The position numbers and the translations under genes were made by a program. DNA of 49,817 bases from a virus: the IMG/VR virus record IMGVR_UViG_3300048583_000302, positions 1 through 49,817 of that record; one strand, written 5' to 3'. Positions 16,901 through 25,034 of the stretch are shown piece by piece (position 1 is the first letter of the stretch; the number at the start of each line of letters is the position of its first letter). The notes below the pieces were generated by a model, which saw only the letters and a program-made list of their open reading frames with translations, made no database searches and had not been told where the DNA came from.

Positions 16901-19900
16901 GTTGCGCTGCTCGACCGGCAGCGCATCGAGCGCGCCAGAAAGCCGCTCGATGATGGGACGAACGTCGGGGTTGTAACTCCACTCCCCGTCGGCGTCTTGC
17001 GAAGCGTGGCGACCATTCGGGTCGGCCTGCTGCAAAGCCTCGTCGTAGAGACCGCTGTCCATCGCGCGCAGGAATCCCGACAGACTCACATAGTCGCCGT
17101 TGATACCCTGTGTCGCGGCCGACAACCGGGAGTGGGTGGCGTCGTGCATGATGCTGGTCAGCACCCGCATGGCCTCGCGCGGGTTATCGCTCCCGGCGAC
17201 GCTGGCCGTCAGGATTTTTCCGACGCGCTCGGCGTCACCGATGTGCGCCCGGGTTCGCCCCTGCTGCGCCGTGCCGACACGGAGGATGTGCTTGATGAAC
17301 GACATCCGCCGTCCGTTCAGGGTGAACGGGGTGTAGAGTTTGCGCCCAATCTCGACGTCGATGGCGGTCAGCGCCATGGTGTCCATGGCACCCTGCATCA
17401 ACTTGTTGCTGCGCTTGAACTGGCGATAGAGCCAACCGGGCTGGCGCTCGACAGGGGCATAGGCGGCCATTTTGGTCGTGTTTCCCTGCACCAAGTCGAG
17501 CAGCATGGGGATGCTGTTGGTGAGCCGGTTAACGCGATTCAGGATTTGGGAGTCCTTCACGTTGGCGATGGACTGGTTCCATGCTTCCACGGCGCGCGCC
17601 AGTTCCTCGTTGCGCGCCGCGCGCTCGTTCTCCACTTCGGACTCGCGCAGCTTGGACTGCTGGCGGAGTTCCGCCTTGAGGCTCTGCGCCCGGGCGTCGC
17701 TGGTCTTGAACATCACCCGGATGGCTTCTCGCGTCGCCGGGTCTTGGCTCGCCCCCACGGCGTCGGCGATACCCTCCAACTGCTTGAAAAACGTGTAATA
17801 GCCCTTGCCCTTGGCGCTCGACCGCTCGCTGGTCATCATCGGCGAGAACTCGCTGATGAGCCGGGCCAGCCTCGGCGCATTGGGAACCTTGGACGCGGCA
17901 TCGAACATGTCGAGCACCGCCGTGCGCGCCACGGCAGCATCCGGGAATGAGTTGTCGGTCTTCCGCCCTGTTGGCGGCAACGACAGATAGTCGACGGCCT
18001 TGGCCCCCCGCTCAAACAGGGTGGCCAGACGCGCCGCTTCTGTGGCGGCTTTCCGCTTGGTGCGCCGCGCCGCCCCGCTCTTGTTGGTGGCGTCCGCCGT
18101 TGCTGCGGCGGCGGCCTGCGCCTGTTTGGCACCGAGCGCCCGGAGCGTGGCGGATATGACATCGCCACCGGCCTCGGCCGTGATGCGCCCCAAGTTCTGC
18201 CGGTCATTGGAGAGGGAAAACGCAACCCGCAAGCTGTTGGCCACCTTCCAGCGCGGGCTGTCTTTCTTGGCGTCCTGTGGGGCCGCACGGAAGTCAGGGG
18301 CGGCGAGCGCCGCCGACACATCGCCGGGGGTGCGCTCGGCACGTCCGTAGCCAAGCTGGTCGAGAACCTGCGTCGCGGCTTGCTGCACCTGCACGGTCTG
18401 CAACGTCGGGACATCCAAGGTCGCTACCCCGTCGGCGACTTCCATCAGCCGGGCTATCACCCGGCGGCCGCTCGGCACAAAAGTGCTGTCCGACTCCACG
18501 GGGGCTTCGAGCGCCGCCGCGAGTCTGGCGCGGGTCGCTTCGGATATGGTATCGCGCCGTTCCGTCGGCGGCGACGGTGGCGGCAACTTGTTCTTGACCG
18601 CTTCCGCCACCGCGTTCTGATAGGCCGTGTCTTGGTCGTCGTTCAGCAGCGTGTCGAGCGACCGTTGCAGCAAATCGGCCGATGCCTGCGACGCCTCGGC
18701 GATGCTCAAGGCGTCTAGCGTGACGCCATCGCGCGCATCCCGGGTCGAGACGTCAGCACCCCCTATCCGGGTTTCATTACGTCCATTGCGATTGAAGGTG
18801 AGGCCAAGCCCGAGCCGCTGCTCGTAGAAGTCCAGCACCTCGCCCGCCGTGTCCATCGTCGCCTTGCGCAGGTCAGGGTTCGCCGCGAGCACGTCCGGCG
18901 TCACCAGCCGCGCGATAGGCGTGTCGGGGTTCTCCCGCACGGCTTTGAGGATTTTGACCCCGCCTGCCTGCCCGAAGCGGTGCAGCACTCCAAGACTGCC
19001 GTTCGCCACGGGGAGACCGGCGGCCACCAACGCGTCGGCGCTGTCCTTGGTGTAGGCGCGCATCATCTGCTCTTGCAGGCGCGGGTTGGTGCGAAGCGCC
19101 AGCACGGCGTCGTCTTTCTTGCCCTTGGTCAAATCCGGGGCTTCACGCCGCATATAGGCCAGCCACGTGCTGTCCGTGAACTGGAACCGACCCGTCGCCG
19201 ACGAGCGTGGGTTTTTGGCGGCGTCGTTGCTGCCGGACTCCAGCAGCCGGATGCGCGCCATATAGTCGCCAGCCGCGTCCCCCGCTGCCGCGCCGTATTC
19301 ATACGAACCAAAGTCGGAAGGGGTAGGTTTGGGCGCGGCGACCCGCGCGTTCGCGCGCGCTGCGCCCACGCCCCCCGCCACCCCCCCGACGGTGCCGCCG
19401 ACGGTGCCGCCCGCGATGGCTTCGTCGGCGGCCTGCTTCAAGATGGAGACCCGCTGCGCGCGCTCGACATCGTTGGCGGGCGCGAACAACACCCGCGCCC
19501 GCTCGGGAACAGCCGCGATGCTTTCGATGATGCTTTGCGTGGCTTCGGTCAGGGCTTCCTCGGCGACTCCGGCAAGCCCTTTCTTAGCCACTGCCGCGAC
19601 AATGCTCTGGCGGGCCATGTCGATGACCGGCGCGGCCAGCGTCTTTGCCGCGCGCACCGGCGCAATCGCGTCGAGGGCGGCAGACGCCACAGCCCCCAAC
19701 CCGGCGGTGACGTTGCTCGTGGTGCCGGTCTCGCGCTGCTGCTCGGTCTTGATGCCGCCGAACGCCATTGGGGCCGACACCGTTGCGCCTGCCCCTGCGG
19801 CGGCCAGCGCGCCCCCACCGGACATGATGGTGGCCGCAGACGCCCCCAACACAGCCCCGAACGCCGGGAGCGCCTCAACGGCCGACTCTGCGGCCCCACC

Positions 19901-20371
19901 GATGAACTCGCCGACGGTCTTGGCGTCAGTCGGTTGCGGGTAGGTTCGCGGTAGTTCCTTGGCCAGCAAGGCTTGGTCTGCGGCAGCCCCTTCCGGGTCG
20001 AACACACCCTTGGCGGACGCCATGACCCCGCGCCCGCCACGTTCCAAGGCGGCGGCACCGGTCTCCAGCAAACTGCGCTCGGGCGGCTTGGTCGCGGGTG
20101 TCCGGGGGGCTTCCCGGGACGCTGCGCGCGCCGGAGCGGCTTGCCCAAAGGCTTCGCGCAGTATCGCGTCGTCTTCCGGGCGGTTCTTGGGAACCGTTGC
20201 CGGGGGCGCGGGTGCGGGGGCTTCGGGAGCGCCACCGAGAACCTGCGCCAGCAGCGCGTCGTCATCGTTGGTGGGAGTCGCCGCCGGACTTGCAGGCGCG
20301 GCGCGGCGGCCCCCGCCGAGAATACCCCGGAGAAGTTCGTCGTCCTCGTCGAAGGCCGAACTGGTCGCCAC
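13904..20371 (-). CDS. Giant internal virion protein with lytic transglycosylase domain
   Basis: 2155 aa, GTG start at 20371, seven bases after the preceding stop, without a clear ribosome binding site, so probably coupled. An SLT-type transglycosylase domain lies at about residues 360-470 (LLESGSNDAAKN, SSATGRFQFTDSTW; E is catalytic), as in T7 gp16 ejection proteins. The rest is long, helical and Ala-rich, with hydrophobic stretches near residues 1500-1530 and 1750-1790 that could enter membrane during ejection. A DD-x-x-L-x-x-h-L-G motif occurs three times in the first 75 residues and again at the C-terminus. The protein should leave the capsid with the DNA and open peptidoglycan. Two dispersed palindromes lie inside (15566, 19294). 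Confidence 0.9.
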   Translation of the reverse strand: MATSSAFDEDDELLRGILGGGRRAAPASPAATPTNDDDALLAQVLGGAPEAPAPAPPATVPKNRPEDDAILREAFGQAAPARAASREAPRTPATKPPERSLLETGAAALERGGRGVMASAKGVFDPEGAAADQALLAKELPRTYPQPTDAKTVGEFIGGAAESAVEALPAFGAVLGASAATIMSGGGALAAAGAGATVSAPMAFGGIKTEQQRETGTTSNVTAGLGAVASAALDAIAPVRAAKTLAAPVIDMARQSIVAAVAKKGLAGVAEEALTEATQSIIESIAAVPERARVLFAPANDVERAQRVSILKQAADEAIAGGTVGGTVGGVAGGVGAARANARVAAPKPTPSDFGSYEYGAAAGDAAGDYMARIRLLESGSNDAAKNPRSSATGRFQFTDSTWLAYMRREAPDLTKGKKDDAVLALRTNPRLQEQMMRAYTKDSADALVAAGLPVANGSLGVLHRFGQAGGVKILKAVRENPDTPIARLVTPDVLAANPDLRKATMDTAGEVLDFYEQRLGLGLTFNRNGRNETRIGGADVSTRDARDGVTLDALSIAEASQASADLLQRSLDTLLNDDQDTAYQNAVAEAVKNKLPPPSPPTERRDTISEATRARLAAALEAPVESDSTFVPSGRRVIARLMEVADGVATLDVPTLQTVQVQQAATQVLDQLGYGRAERTPGDVSAALAAPDFRAAPQDAKKDSPRWKVANSLRVAFSLSNDRQNLGRITAEAGGDVISATLRALGAKQAQAAAAATADATNKSGAARRTKRKAATEAARLATLFERGAKAVDYLSLPPTGRKTDNSFPDAAVARTAVLDMFDAASKVPNAPRLARLISEFSPMMTSERSSAKGKGYYTFFKQLEGIADAVGASQDPATREAIRVMFKTSDARAQSLKAELRQQSKLRESEVENERAARNEELARAVEAWNQSIANVKDSQILNRVNRLTNSIPMLLDLVQGNTTKMAAYAPVERQPGWLYRQFKRSNKLMQGAMDTMALTAIDVEIGRKLYTPFTLNGRRMSFIKHILRVGTAQQGRTRAHIGDAERVGKILTASVAGSDNPREAMRVLTSIMHDATHSRLSAATQGINGDYVSLSGFLRAMDSGLYDEALQQADPNGRHASQDADGEWSYNPDVRPIIERLSGALDALPVEQRNAYVRVRGLFRDSLNSLVLSVINNRRRELGLPVVQKTSDSDKIVQGAFEMFDGDPTLTAETRASLNDLMGSVLEGDYFPLQRSGNYSVFARQNTMVTAATEQDAIAAARERQKQSPFIQFKDRARTPVAVWNPDTKLYEVPLELSFYGQFQTEKEANAARESLLSNEVPPGATPDEVATMRDLAPTFRPDEISAVFEVNSEVERQRAGGLTDAQASALLGAAKDDIELKNILIELLPDRRMAASLKARKDVLGAPALMSEIIREREPKVAAALGRVTTAQDMRDVFTKAREHQQRTVAQANAATTTAERNRLEQRANGQRLLTDYLEKRSTEKVDVFGVLQGTNEFLSRMATVWFLAGLSNGFMNVLQVMQFGVPAFNARYGVSAGSRLLLHYGKAVSRSVVMFGRGRLRHGTTKEAVAYFADGREVDARRFYTTDPETGEVRINTADEMKAVSWESAAGQPLRGGFEVDTFGAPKVFLLSEGEFDDYTSGRITSAQLVALSNARKGGHLSAVFVEEARITRLRAMSKAETVGESVRSLGDKTFDVATFLPAIIEYANRRAVVEATLAEETSQFRAKGVAGPLPDELFQEVERSASALNDTTNANYTTLNRSVVQRKMGVLLAFTTLPMSITMMLWQVTTSLVRPSPGDGGYSRKQAAMMAASLFVTLGLVSGGRGAVPWFLDSLVNIGLEAFAWMFDDEDEDDNSLLDVARKHGGATAIEVALRDQSRLLADLWTKGPLSMATGMDLQARLGIQQWPIRIDTGLTFDKNSLGEVLTSFLGPMGSVLGTGLELITELKDTGRVNARTVGNLLPKIVRDAGAGINYARGEGYKDRAGNLLLSNQVMMDAHALLASIIGFTPNVVADLNKARLLQTKADIAFRKRQRNVTAAARRGDVGEAVQMQLDLMLENPSRAVGTGGIANAIKKQMEGDIIRETVTSGLNPDRVLESLELARLMGLERDRQLEEAVAEDEGIDVEGDDTFPGEEDDAILADVLRNED
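15566..15577. repeat. Dispersed palindrome CGTATTAATACG (intragenic)
   Basis: Perfect 12-bp copy inside the giant internal virion gene, on the non-replication side of the genome, far from any gene start. Confidence 0.75.
19294..19305. repeat. Dispersed palindrome variant CGTATTCATACG (intragenic)
   Basis: Both 5-bp half-sites are intact, but the centre is TC, the only such case among the 15 copies. It lies in the giant internal virion gene, just before (on the coding strand) the transglycosylase domain. Confidence 0.65.
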
Positions 20372-20377
20372 GCCAGC

Positions 20378-21673
20378 TTACTGCGGATTGTTCAGGATGA
20401 AACGCGCGGTTGCCTGCGCGGCCTGCGAGGGTGTCCTTCCCCGCGCCACCAAATAGTCGAACCCCTTCTTGAACTCGTCCCGCGCCAGCACTTCGACAGC
20501 TTCATCGGCAGGAAGCCCGCCACGCATAAGTGTCGAGGTGGCGCTGCCGAACAGTTCCCGGGTGAGGAACGACGCCGCCGGATGGGTCTTGTAGTAGACC
20601 TCGCGGGCGACAAACGAATCCACATCCAACCCGGCTTTCTTGGCCGCGTCTTTGTTGCGCTGGTTTGCAGCGAGCGCCGCCATCTTCTCGCGCGCCATAT
20701 CAGCGGCCATTCCAGCGCGTTCCATGCGACCTTTCTCTGCCGCACCGGCAATCTCGATGCGCGCGTCGATAGCCCGACCGGCGTTCTTTGCCTGCTCGGC
20801 CGCTGTCACCGCCGCCGACTCTGCCGTCTTCGCCCGCGAGGCGTTGATGGCCATTTCGTTGATGCCCTTGTTGTAGGCGAGGATAGGCGACTTGCCTTCG
20901 GTGGCCTGCGCGAGCAACTGCTCCACCTGCGTCTGGTCGAACACATGGCTTTCGGCTTGCGGGTTTTCGCTGGTCAGGTCGACGACGACATACTTTCCGT
21001 CTTGGAACGTGGCGCGGTAGTTGCCGTCCGGGTCGTTCGTCTCCATCAGCGCCGCCAGCGCGTTACCCCCTTCGGCTGACCCGAACCGGGTCGCTGCCAA
21101 CCCGAGATACTGGCTGGCCAGCGCGTTGCCGGTCTCGTTGAACTTCTGGATAAGCGCGAACGACTGCTCCGGGGTGAACCCCCCGTTGGCTAACATGCCG
21201 CTGACCTCGGCGAAGTTGAGGGCGGCAGGCTTGAGCAACTCAAGGTCATCCGACGCCGCGCCGACAATGGGGGCGTTGGGGTCGACCGGCGACGCGGTGC
21301 CCGCGCCTGCGGGAGCCTGCGCCACCGGTGCGGCAGGCAAAGCTGCGGCGGGGGCAGCCGTGGCGGCGGGCGCGACGGGAAGGGCTGCGGCAGGCGCGGA
21401 CTCTGGTGCGGGCGCGGCGGGCAAGGCCGCGCCGGTCAAGGCGGGAATAGCCGCCACGGGCGTGTCGGAACCGATAGGGAGCGCGGCCGCTTCGCCGACG
21501 GCAGCCGTGCGCTTGCGGCGCAACGCTGCCGTGCTCGTCACCTCACCGAGCACCTTGGTGGTGTCTGCGAGCCGCTCGTAGATAGCGGCGGCATTTTCGG
21601 CTTCGCTGCGGCGAACGCGCTCGTCGCGGACAGCATTGAACCCTTGAAAAAACGCGTTGGCGTATTCGCCCAT
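20378..21673 (-). CDS. Putative internal virion protein
   Basis: 431 aa from an ATG at 21673, one base after the previous stop. Helical N-terminus (FFQGFNAVRDERVRRSEAENAAAIYERLAD), then a long low-complexity Ala/Pro region (about residues 75-130), a globular middle and a long helical region (about 275-345) with repeated Ala/Glu/Arg. There is no enzyme motif. Its place directly upstream of the transglycosylase protein, and its length, match the middle ejection protein of podoviruses (T7 gp15 position). The assignment is positional. Confidence 0.7.
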   Translation of the reverse strand: MGEYANAFFQGFNAVRDERVRRSEAENAAAIYERLADTTKVLGEVTSTAALRRKRTAAVGEAAALPIGSDTPVAAIPALTGAALPAAPAPESAPAAALPVAPAATAAPAAALPAAPVAQAPAGAGTASPVDPNAPIVGAASDDLELLKPAALNFAEVSGMLANGGFTPEQSFALIQKFNETGNALASQYLGLAATRFGSAEGGNALAALMETNDPDGNYRATFQDGKYVVVDLTSENPQAESHVFDQTQVEQLLAQATEGKSPILAYNKGINEMAINASRAKTAESAAVTAAEQAKNAGRAIDARIEIAGAAEKGRMERAGMAADMAREKMAALAANQRNKDAAKKAGLDVDSFVAREVYYKTHPAASFLTRELFGSATSTLMRGGLPADEAVEVLARDEFKKGFDYLVARGRTPSQAAQATARFILNNPQ

Positions 21674-21674
21674 A

Positions 21675-22529
21675 TCACCCAATCCCCTTCGACGCCGACG
21701 AAGGCAGTTTCACCAACCCGCCGGTCGCAGCCCCGATACCTGCCGACAGCATGTCCTTGGCGAACCCGGCGAAGCCGAACTTCTGGTCGGCTTCGTATTT
21801 CTGCAATTCGTTGCTGAACCGGGTGTTCTTGGTGTCGACCGCACCCGCAAGGCTGTTGCCGCCCGCGTTGCCCCATGCCACGCCACTCTGGTTGCCCTGC
21901 ACCTGCGACTGTGTGGTGTTGGTGCCGATGCCACTGGCGGTCTGGCCCGCGTCGAGTGCCGTCCGCGAGGCGTTCCCGGCAGTGGTTGGGATGCCCTGCC
22001 CAATGCTGATGGCCGCTGCACGGAGCGCCCGGCCCCGGTCTTCGACGCCGCGCCGGGCGTCAGTCCCGGCCTGCGCCTGCGCTTTGGCGCGCTCCAACGA
22101 AGCCGACAGGTTGAGAGACGCGGAGCGGGTCATCGACGGGTCGATGCCATAGCTTTCAAGCTGGCGCTGCGCATTGCGCGTGTTGGCGTCGAACGCCTGC
22201 CCGACCTCGGACAACGCGCGCCCGGCCTCGGCGTCCTGACGCTCCATCGTGTCGAACCCTTGGGCTTCCTTGGCAAAGGCGTCTTCCATCGGAGCGAAGG
22301 TGTCTTTGTAACGCTGCTGCTGCTCGGCAGCGAACGCCGCTTCCCGCGCCTGAATCTCCATCGACTGCTTGATGGCAGGCTCGGCGATTGCCCGGTTCCA
22401 CTCGGCGTCGGACTTCGCCTGCGCCAACTGGTCTCGCATGATTTGAAGCTGTTCCTTGCCAAGCGCCTCCTGCGCCCGCGCCAACGGCTCGTAATCAGGG
22501 ACTTTCGGGGGTTTGGCGTAAAGCCCCAT
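21675..22529 (-). CDS. Putative internal virion protein (small)
   Basis: 284 aa, ATG at 22529 with AGGAG 11 bases upstream. The N-terminus (MGLYAKPPKVPDYEPLARAQEAL) is the proline-rich opening often seen in podovirus virion-associated proteins. About 150 residues of Gln/Ala/Glu-rich coiled coil follow, then a Gly/Ser/Thr-rich C-terminal third with a hydrophobic GFAGFAKDMLSAGIGAATGG segment near the end. That segment may insert in membrane during DNA ejection. First of three adjacent presumed ejection proteins. Confidence 0.7.
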   Translation of the reverse strand: MGLYAKPPKVPDYEPLARAQEALGKEQLQIMRDQLAQAKSDAEWNRAIAEPAIKQSMEIQAREAAFAAEQQQRYKDTFAPMEDAFAKEAQGFDTMERQDAEAGRALSEVGQAFDANTRNAQRQLESYGIDPSMTRSASLNLSASLERAKAQAQAGTDARRGVEDRGRALRAAAISIGQGIPTTAGNASRTALDAGQTASGIGTNTTQSQVQGNQSGVAWGNAGGNSLAGAVDTKNTRFSNELQKYEADQKFGFAGFAKDMLSAGIGAATGGLVKLPSSASKGIG

Positions 22530-22605
22530 GGCGCTGCGGCTCCTACAGGATGGTGACGCGCACCATGCCGCATAATGTGTTCATCGGCAATACTGACAAG
22601 GCAGG

Positions 22606-22824
22606 CTAGTCTTTCAGCTTGTCAAGGTCGGCGCGCGTGATAAGGCCCAACTTGATGAGGTCATCGACCCGCACCATGCTGTCGTCCAAGGTGCCCCGTT
22701 CGCGGGCGAATATCTCGACCCGCTCGCGCAGCGCGCTGAACATGCGGTTGAGGCCGCCGATGTCGTTCGGCTGGATGATGTCCGACGGGACGGCGGGGTA
22801 GCGGCGGCGAAGAGGCACACGCAT
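22606..22824 (-). CDS. Small structural-cluster protein
   Basis: 72 aa from the ATG at 22824, four bases after the stop of the nozzle-like gene, so probably translated by coupling. The basic start MRVPLRRRYPAVPSDI is followed by a single amphipathic helix (GGLNRMFSALRERVEIFARERG) and a short helix-turn C-terminus. No known motif. Possibly a tail or core accessory protein. The 76 bp to the next gene hold nothing recognisable. Confidence 0.65.
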   Translation of the reverse strand: MRVPLRRRYPAVPSDIIQPNDIGGLNRMFSALRERVEIFARERGTLDDSMVRVDDLIKLGLITRADLDKLKD

Positions 22825-22828
22825 GGCG

Positions 22829-24481
22829 TCAATAACCTGCAAGTTCGCGGGGGGTCTCGGTCAGCACGACACGCGACACTGCCGCCTTGGTCTGGAGTTC
22901 GAACTGATAGACCTGCGCCTTGTATCCGGTCGGAAGCCGGAAGGCTTTGCCGACTTGGACAGAGTTGTCGAACTTCAACAGGCCGTCCGCCCACAGGCGC
23001 AAGCGCACCTCGCTGATGCCGAAAGGCACGGCGGTGTTGTCGATGTTGATTTGCCCGGCTCCGAAGTTCAGCGGCCGGGTGAGGAAGAACTCCTTGCTGC
23101 GCCAGATATACTCCTCCGGCGGCAGCGTCGCCGCCGAGAAAGTGTAGGCTTTGCCGTCGCCGGTCAGCAGCAGGGCGCTGCGCCCCTCGGAGTCTTCGTC
23201 GATGCCAACCACGGTGCCGTCACCGGCAGTTGTGCTGATGAAGGTGATGCCGAGTTCGACTTCCTTGAAGTCCAGCATGAAGCCTCGGGCGGGCGAGAAG
23301 AACCCGACATAGCGGGCGTCGCCGTCGCGGGCCGCCAGCAGCTTCTCGGGTTTGTAGTCGATGCGCCACTCGTCGCGGCCGATGAGGTCGCGGGTCAGCA
23401 GGTTGTTGCCCCCGACGGTGATGGCGTTGATGCCATCTTCCGACGCGTAGAGCACCGCTCCGGGCATAGCCACGATAGAGCGCCGCGCCACACAGGCGTT
23501 GGTGGGGCCGACCTTCACCAGCGACATGGCCTCGGGGTTGACGCCAGAGGCCATGTAGGGAACGCCCGTGGTCAGCACGACGACGTTGGTGTCGAACACC
23601 GCCAGCCCCACGATGTCGTCATCCACGGACAGGGTGTATTCGACCGGCCACGCGTGAGGGCGGAACGCCTCGCTGAACAACAGGTCGCGGCCGGAGAACC
23701 CGGCAAGGAAGCCGTTCGGCAACACCACCATCCCCGCCAACGTGTCTGGCGGCGTCGCCCATGTCGCACTCTCCATGGTGTTGTTGAGGGCGATGACCTT
23801 CGACGATGACGTGTCGTCGAAGGTCGTGGTGGCGACCGGCAAGTCCGCCACGAAGAAGAACGACGTCTGCGTCTGCCCGGGAACGGTGCGATACAAGCGG
23901 CGCTTGGTGACGGCCGCGTAGCCCGGGGTCGCGGCGAAGGCCGGGAACACGATGCGCGCCGTCTCGTCGTCCCGGATAGCCAGCAGGTTGCTGACCGGGC
24001 TTGGCTGGCTTTCCTGCCCGAACTCGTCGACATAGGTGAATACATAGAGTCGGGTCTCGGCAGGAATGGTGCCCGCGCCACCACCTTGGTTGGTCGCCGA
24101 CGGGGCAACCTGCGGGGGCACGACACCAAGACGATACCCAAGGTCTCCGTTCACGATGCGCTCGGCGGTGTTGAACCCGGGCTGTATCCCTTCGCCCGCC
24201 CAATACAGCCGGTTGAAGCTGTCGTTGACCAGCGGGGCGCTCACAATGTCGACGTTTGGGGTGATGAAGGTCAGAAAGCCGTCCTCGCCTTCGTGCGTCA
24301 CGCGCCGCGCCCGCTCCGGGATGAAGGGAAATGTGGCCAGCAACTTGTCCCCGTTTCGGCCGCGCACATAGCCGTTGGTCAGAAAGGCATTGTTGGCGAA
24401 GGCTGCCATGGTGTCGTCGAGCAACCGCGTCCCGCGACGCGGGAACATGCCGGTAAAAGTGGGGACGACAACAACGGCCAT
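22829..24481 (-). CDS. Tail nozzle / tubular-type structural protein
   Basis: 550 aa from the ATG at 24481. It is beta-rich throughout, with an opening motif (FTGMFPRRGTRLLDDTMAAFANNAFLTNGYVRG) of the D..LL.d..A..A.N..l..G.l.P type that begins many podovirus tail-tube or nozzle proteins. WAGEG, RLYVFTYVDEFGQESQPSP and repeated propeller-like strands follow. About 80 residues around RLYVFTYVDEFG resemble a fibronectin-like insert. It probably forms the distal tail tube through which DNA and the internal proteins pass. It is transcribed divergently from the regulator at 24531 and leads the ejection-protein operon. Confidence 0.75.
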   Translation of the reverse strand: MAVVVVPTFTGMFPRRGTRLLDDTMAAFANNAFLTNGYVRGRNGDKLLATFPFIPERARRVTHEGEDGFLTFITPNVDIVSAPLVNDSFNRLYWAGEGIQPGFNTAERIVNGDLGYRLGVVPPQVAPSATNQGGGAGTIPAETRLYVFTYVDEFGQESQPSPVSNLLAIRDDETARIVFPAFAATPGYAAVTKRRLYRTVPGQTQTSFFFVADLPVATTTFDDTSSSKVIALNNTMESATWATPPDTLAGMVVLPNGFLAGFSGRDLLFSEAFRPHAWPVEYTLSVDDDIVGLAVFDTNVVVLTTGVPYMASGVNPEAMSLVKVGPTNACVARRSIVAMPGAVLYASEDGINAITVGGNNLLTRDLIGRDEWRIDYKPEKLLAARDGDARYVGFFSPARGFMLDFKEVELGITFISTTAGDGTVVGIDEDSEGRSALLLTGDGKAYTFSAATLPPEEYIWRSKEFFLTRPLNFGAGQINIDNTAVPFGISEVRLRLWADGLLKFDNSVQVGKAFRLPTGYKAQVYQFELQTKAAVSRVVLTETPRELAGY

Positions 24482-24495
24482 ATTAACAACCTAAC

Positions 24496-24524
24496 TTGAC
24501 AACAGACCCAACAGTGTCTAGGGT
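24496..24524 (+). promoter_or_regulatory. Candidate sigma70 promoter in the divergent region
   Basis: A perfect -35 TTGACA (24496-24501), a 17-bp spacer and a weak -10 TAGGGT (24519-24524). The predicted transcription start falls on or next to the ATG at 24531, which would give a leaderless mRNA. The -10 also overlaps the AGGGTGA that could serve as a Shine-Dalgarno, so only one of the two roles may be real. GACA and TGTC form a short inverted repeat across the spacer. Confidence 0.45.
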
Positions 24525-24530
24525 GATTTC

Positions 24531-24977
24531 ATGGTTAAGAGACAGGTATCCGAGGCGGCCAACACCGCCATTGAAGCTGCGTTGTGGCCCGACGGCCCCC
24601 GCTGCCCCCGCTGCCCGGACTCGCGCCGGTTCAAGCGGGATATGTCGCGCGATGGCCGCTGGCACCGTTGCCTGTCGTGCTATGTCTGCACGAGCGCGGC
24701 AGCAGGTTCGTTCCTGCGAGGCGTTCAGACTCCGGCCGAAAAGGTGCTCCACGCTTTCGCGCTCATACAAGCAGACGCCACCATAAAGCCGAGCGCGCTG
24801 GCGCGCAAAGTGGGGTTCACCCACACGGTTGCGCGGAACATGATTGCCTTGTGGCTGGCTAACCGGGACACGCCCGACGGGCAGCGTATCGCCGCAGTCC
24901 TGCCCCCGCCTGACGCCCCTGACGATGCTGACACTAGGCTGGTTCAACCTACCCATCCTCTGCACGGGCTTCTCTGA
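24531..24977 (+). CDS. Zinc-ribbon + HTH protein related to IS1595/ISXO2-type transposase N-terminus
   Basis: 148 aa. A zinc ribbon (CPRCPDSRRF... WHRCLSC, residues 22-47) is followed by AAAGSFLRGVQTPAEKVLHAFALIQADATIKPSALARKVGFTHTVARNMI, a tandem helix region with a likely HTH at residues 81-105. This is the N-terminal layout of ISXO2-like transposases (zinc ribbon, sTGT.f...k.pl, then lar..g.s..ta..m). No catalytic DDE domain, terminal inverted repeat or duplication is present. It looks domesticated, most likely as a DNA-binding regulator. Divergent placement from the late operon, and the palindrome 4 bp after its stop, fit a regulatory role (inference). Confidence 0.7.
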   Translation: MVKRQVSEAANTAIEAALWPDGPRCPRCPDSRRFKRDMSRDGRWHRCLSCYVCTSAAAGSFLRGVQTPAEKVLHAFALIQADATIKPSALARKVGFTHTVARNMIALWLANRDTPDGQRIAAVLPPPDAPDDADTRLVQPTHPLHGLL

Positions 24978-24981
24978 CGCC

Positions 24982-24993
24982 CGTATTAATACG
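24982..24993. promoter_or_regulatory. Dispersed palindrome CGTATTAATACG
   Basis: Intergenic, 4 bp after the stop of the zinc-ribbon/HTH gene and 41 bp before the ATG at 25035. The following leader contains CCCCCGACCGGAGA (25016-25029), identical over 14 bases to that following the copy at 2337. Confidence 0.8.
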
Positions 24994-25034
24994 ACCAACT
25001 CCTATCTGCAACCAACCCCCGACCGGAGACCCCA

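Noticed and set aside
14636-17950. Long plus-strand open frame antisense to the internal virion gene
   Set aside because: It is a shadow of the high-GC minus-strand gene: arginine/histidine-rich translation without domains, no ribosome binding site and no gap it could occupy. The same applies to long frames opposite the polymerase, SNF2 helicase, primase-helicase and portal genes.
24531-24977. Possible insertion sequence because of the transposase-like protein
   Set aside because: No DDE catalytic domain, terminal inverted repeats or target duplication; the flanks are tightly packed phage genes.
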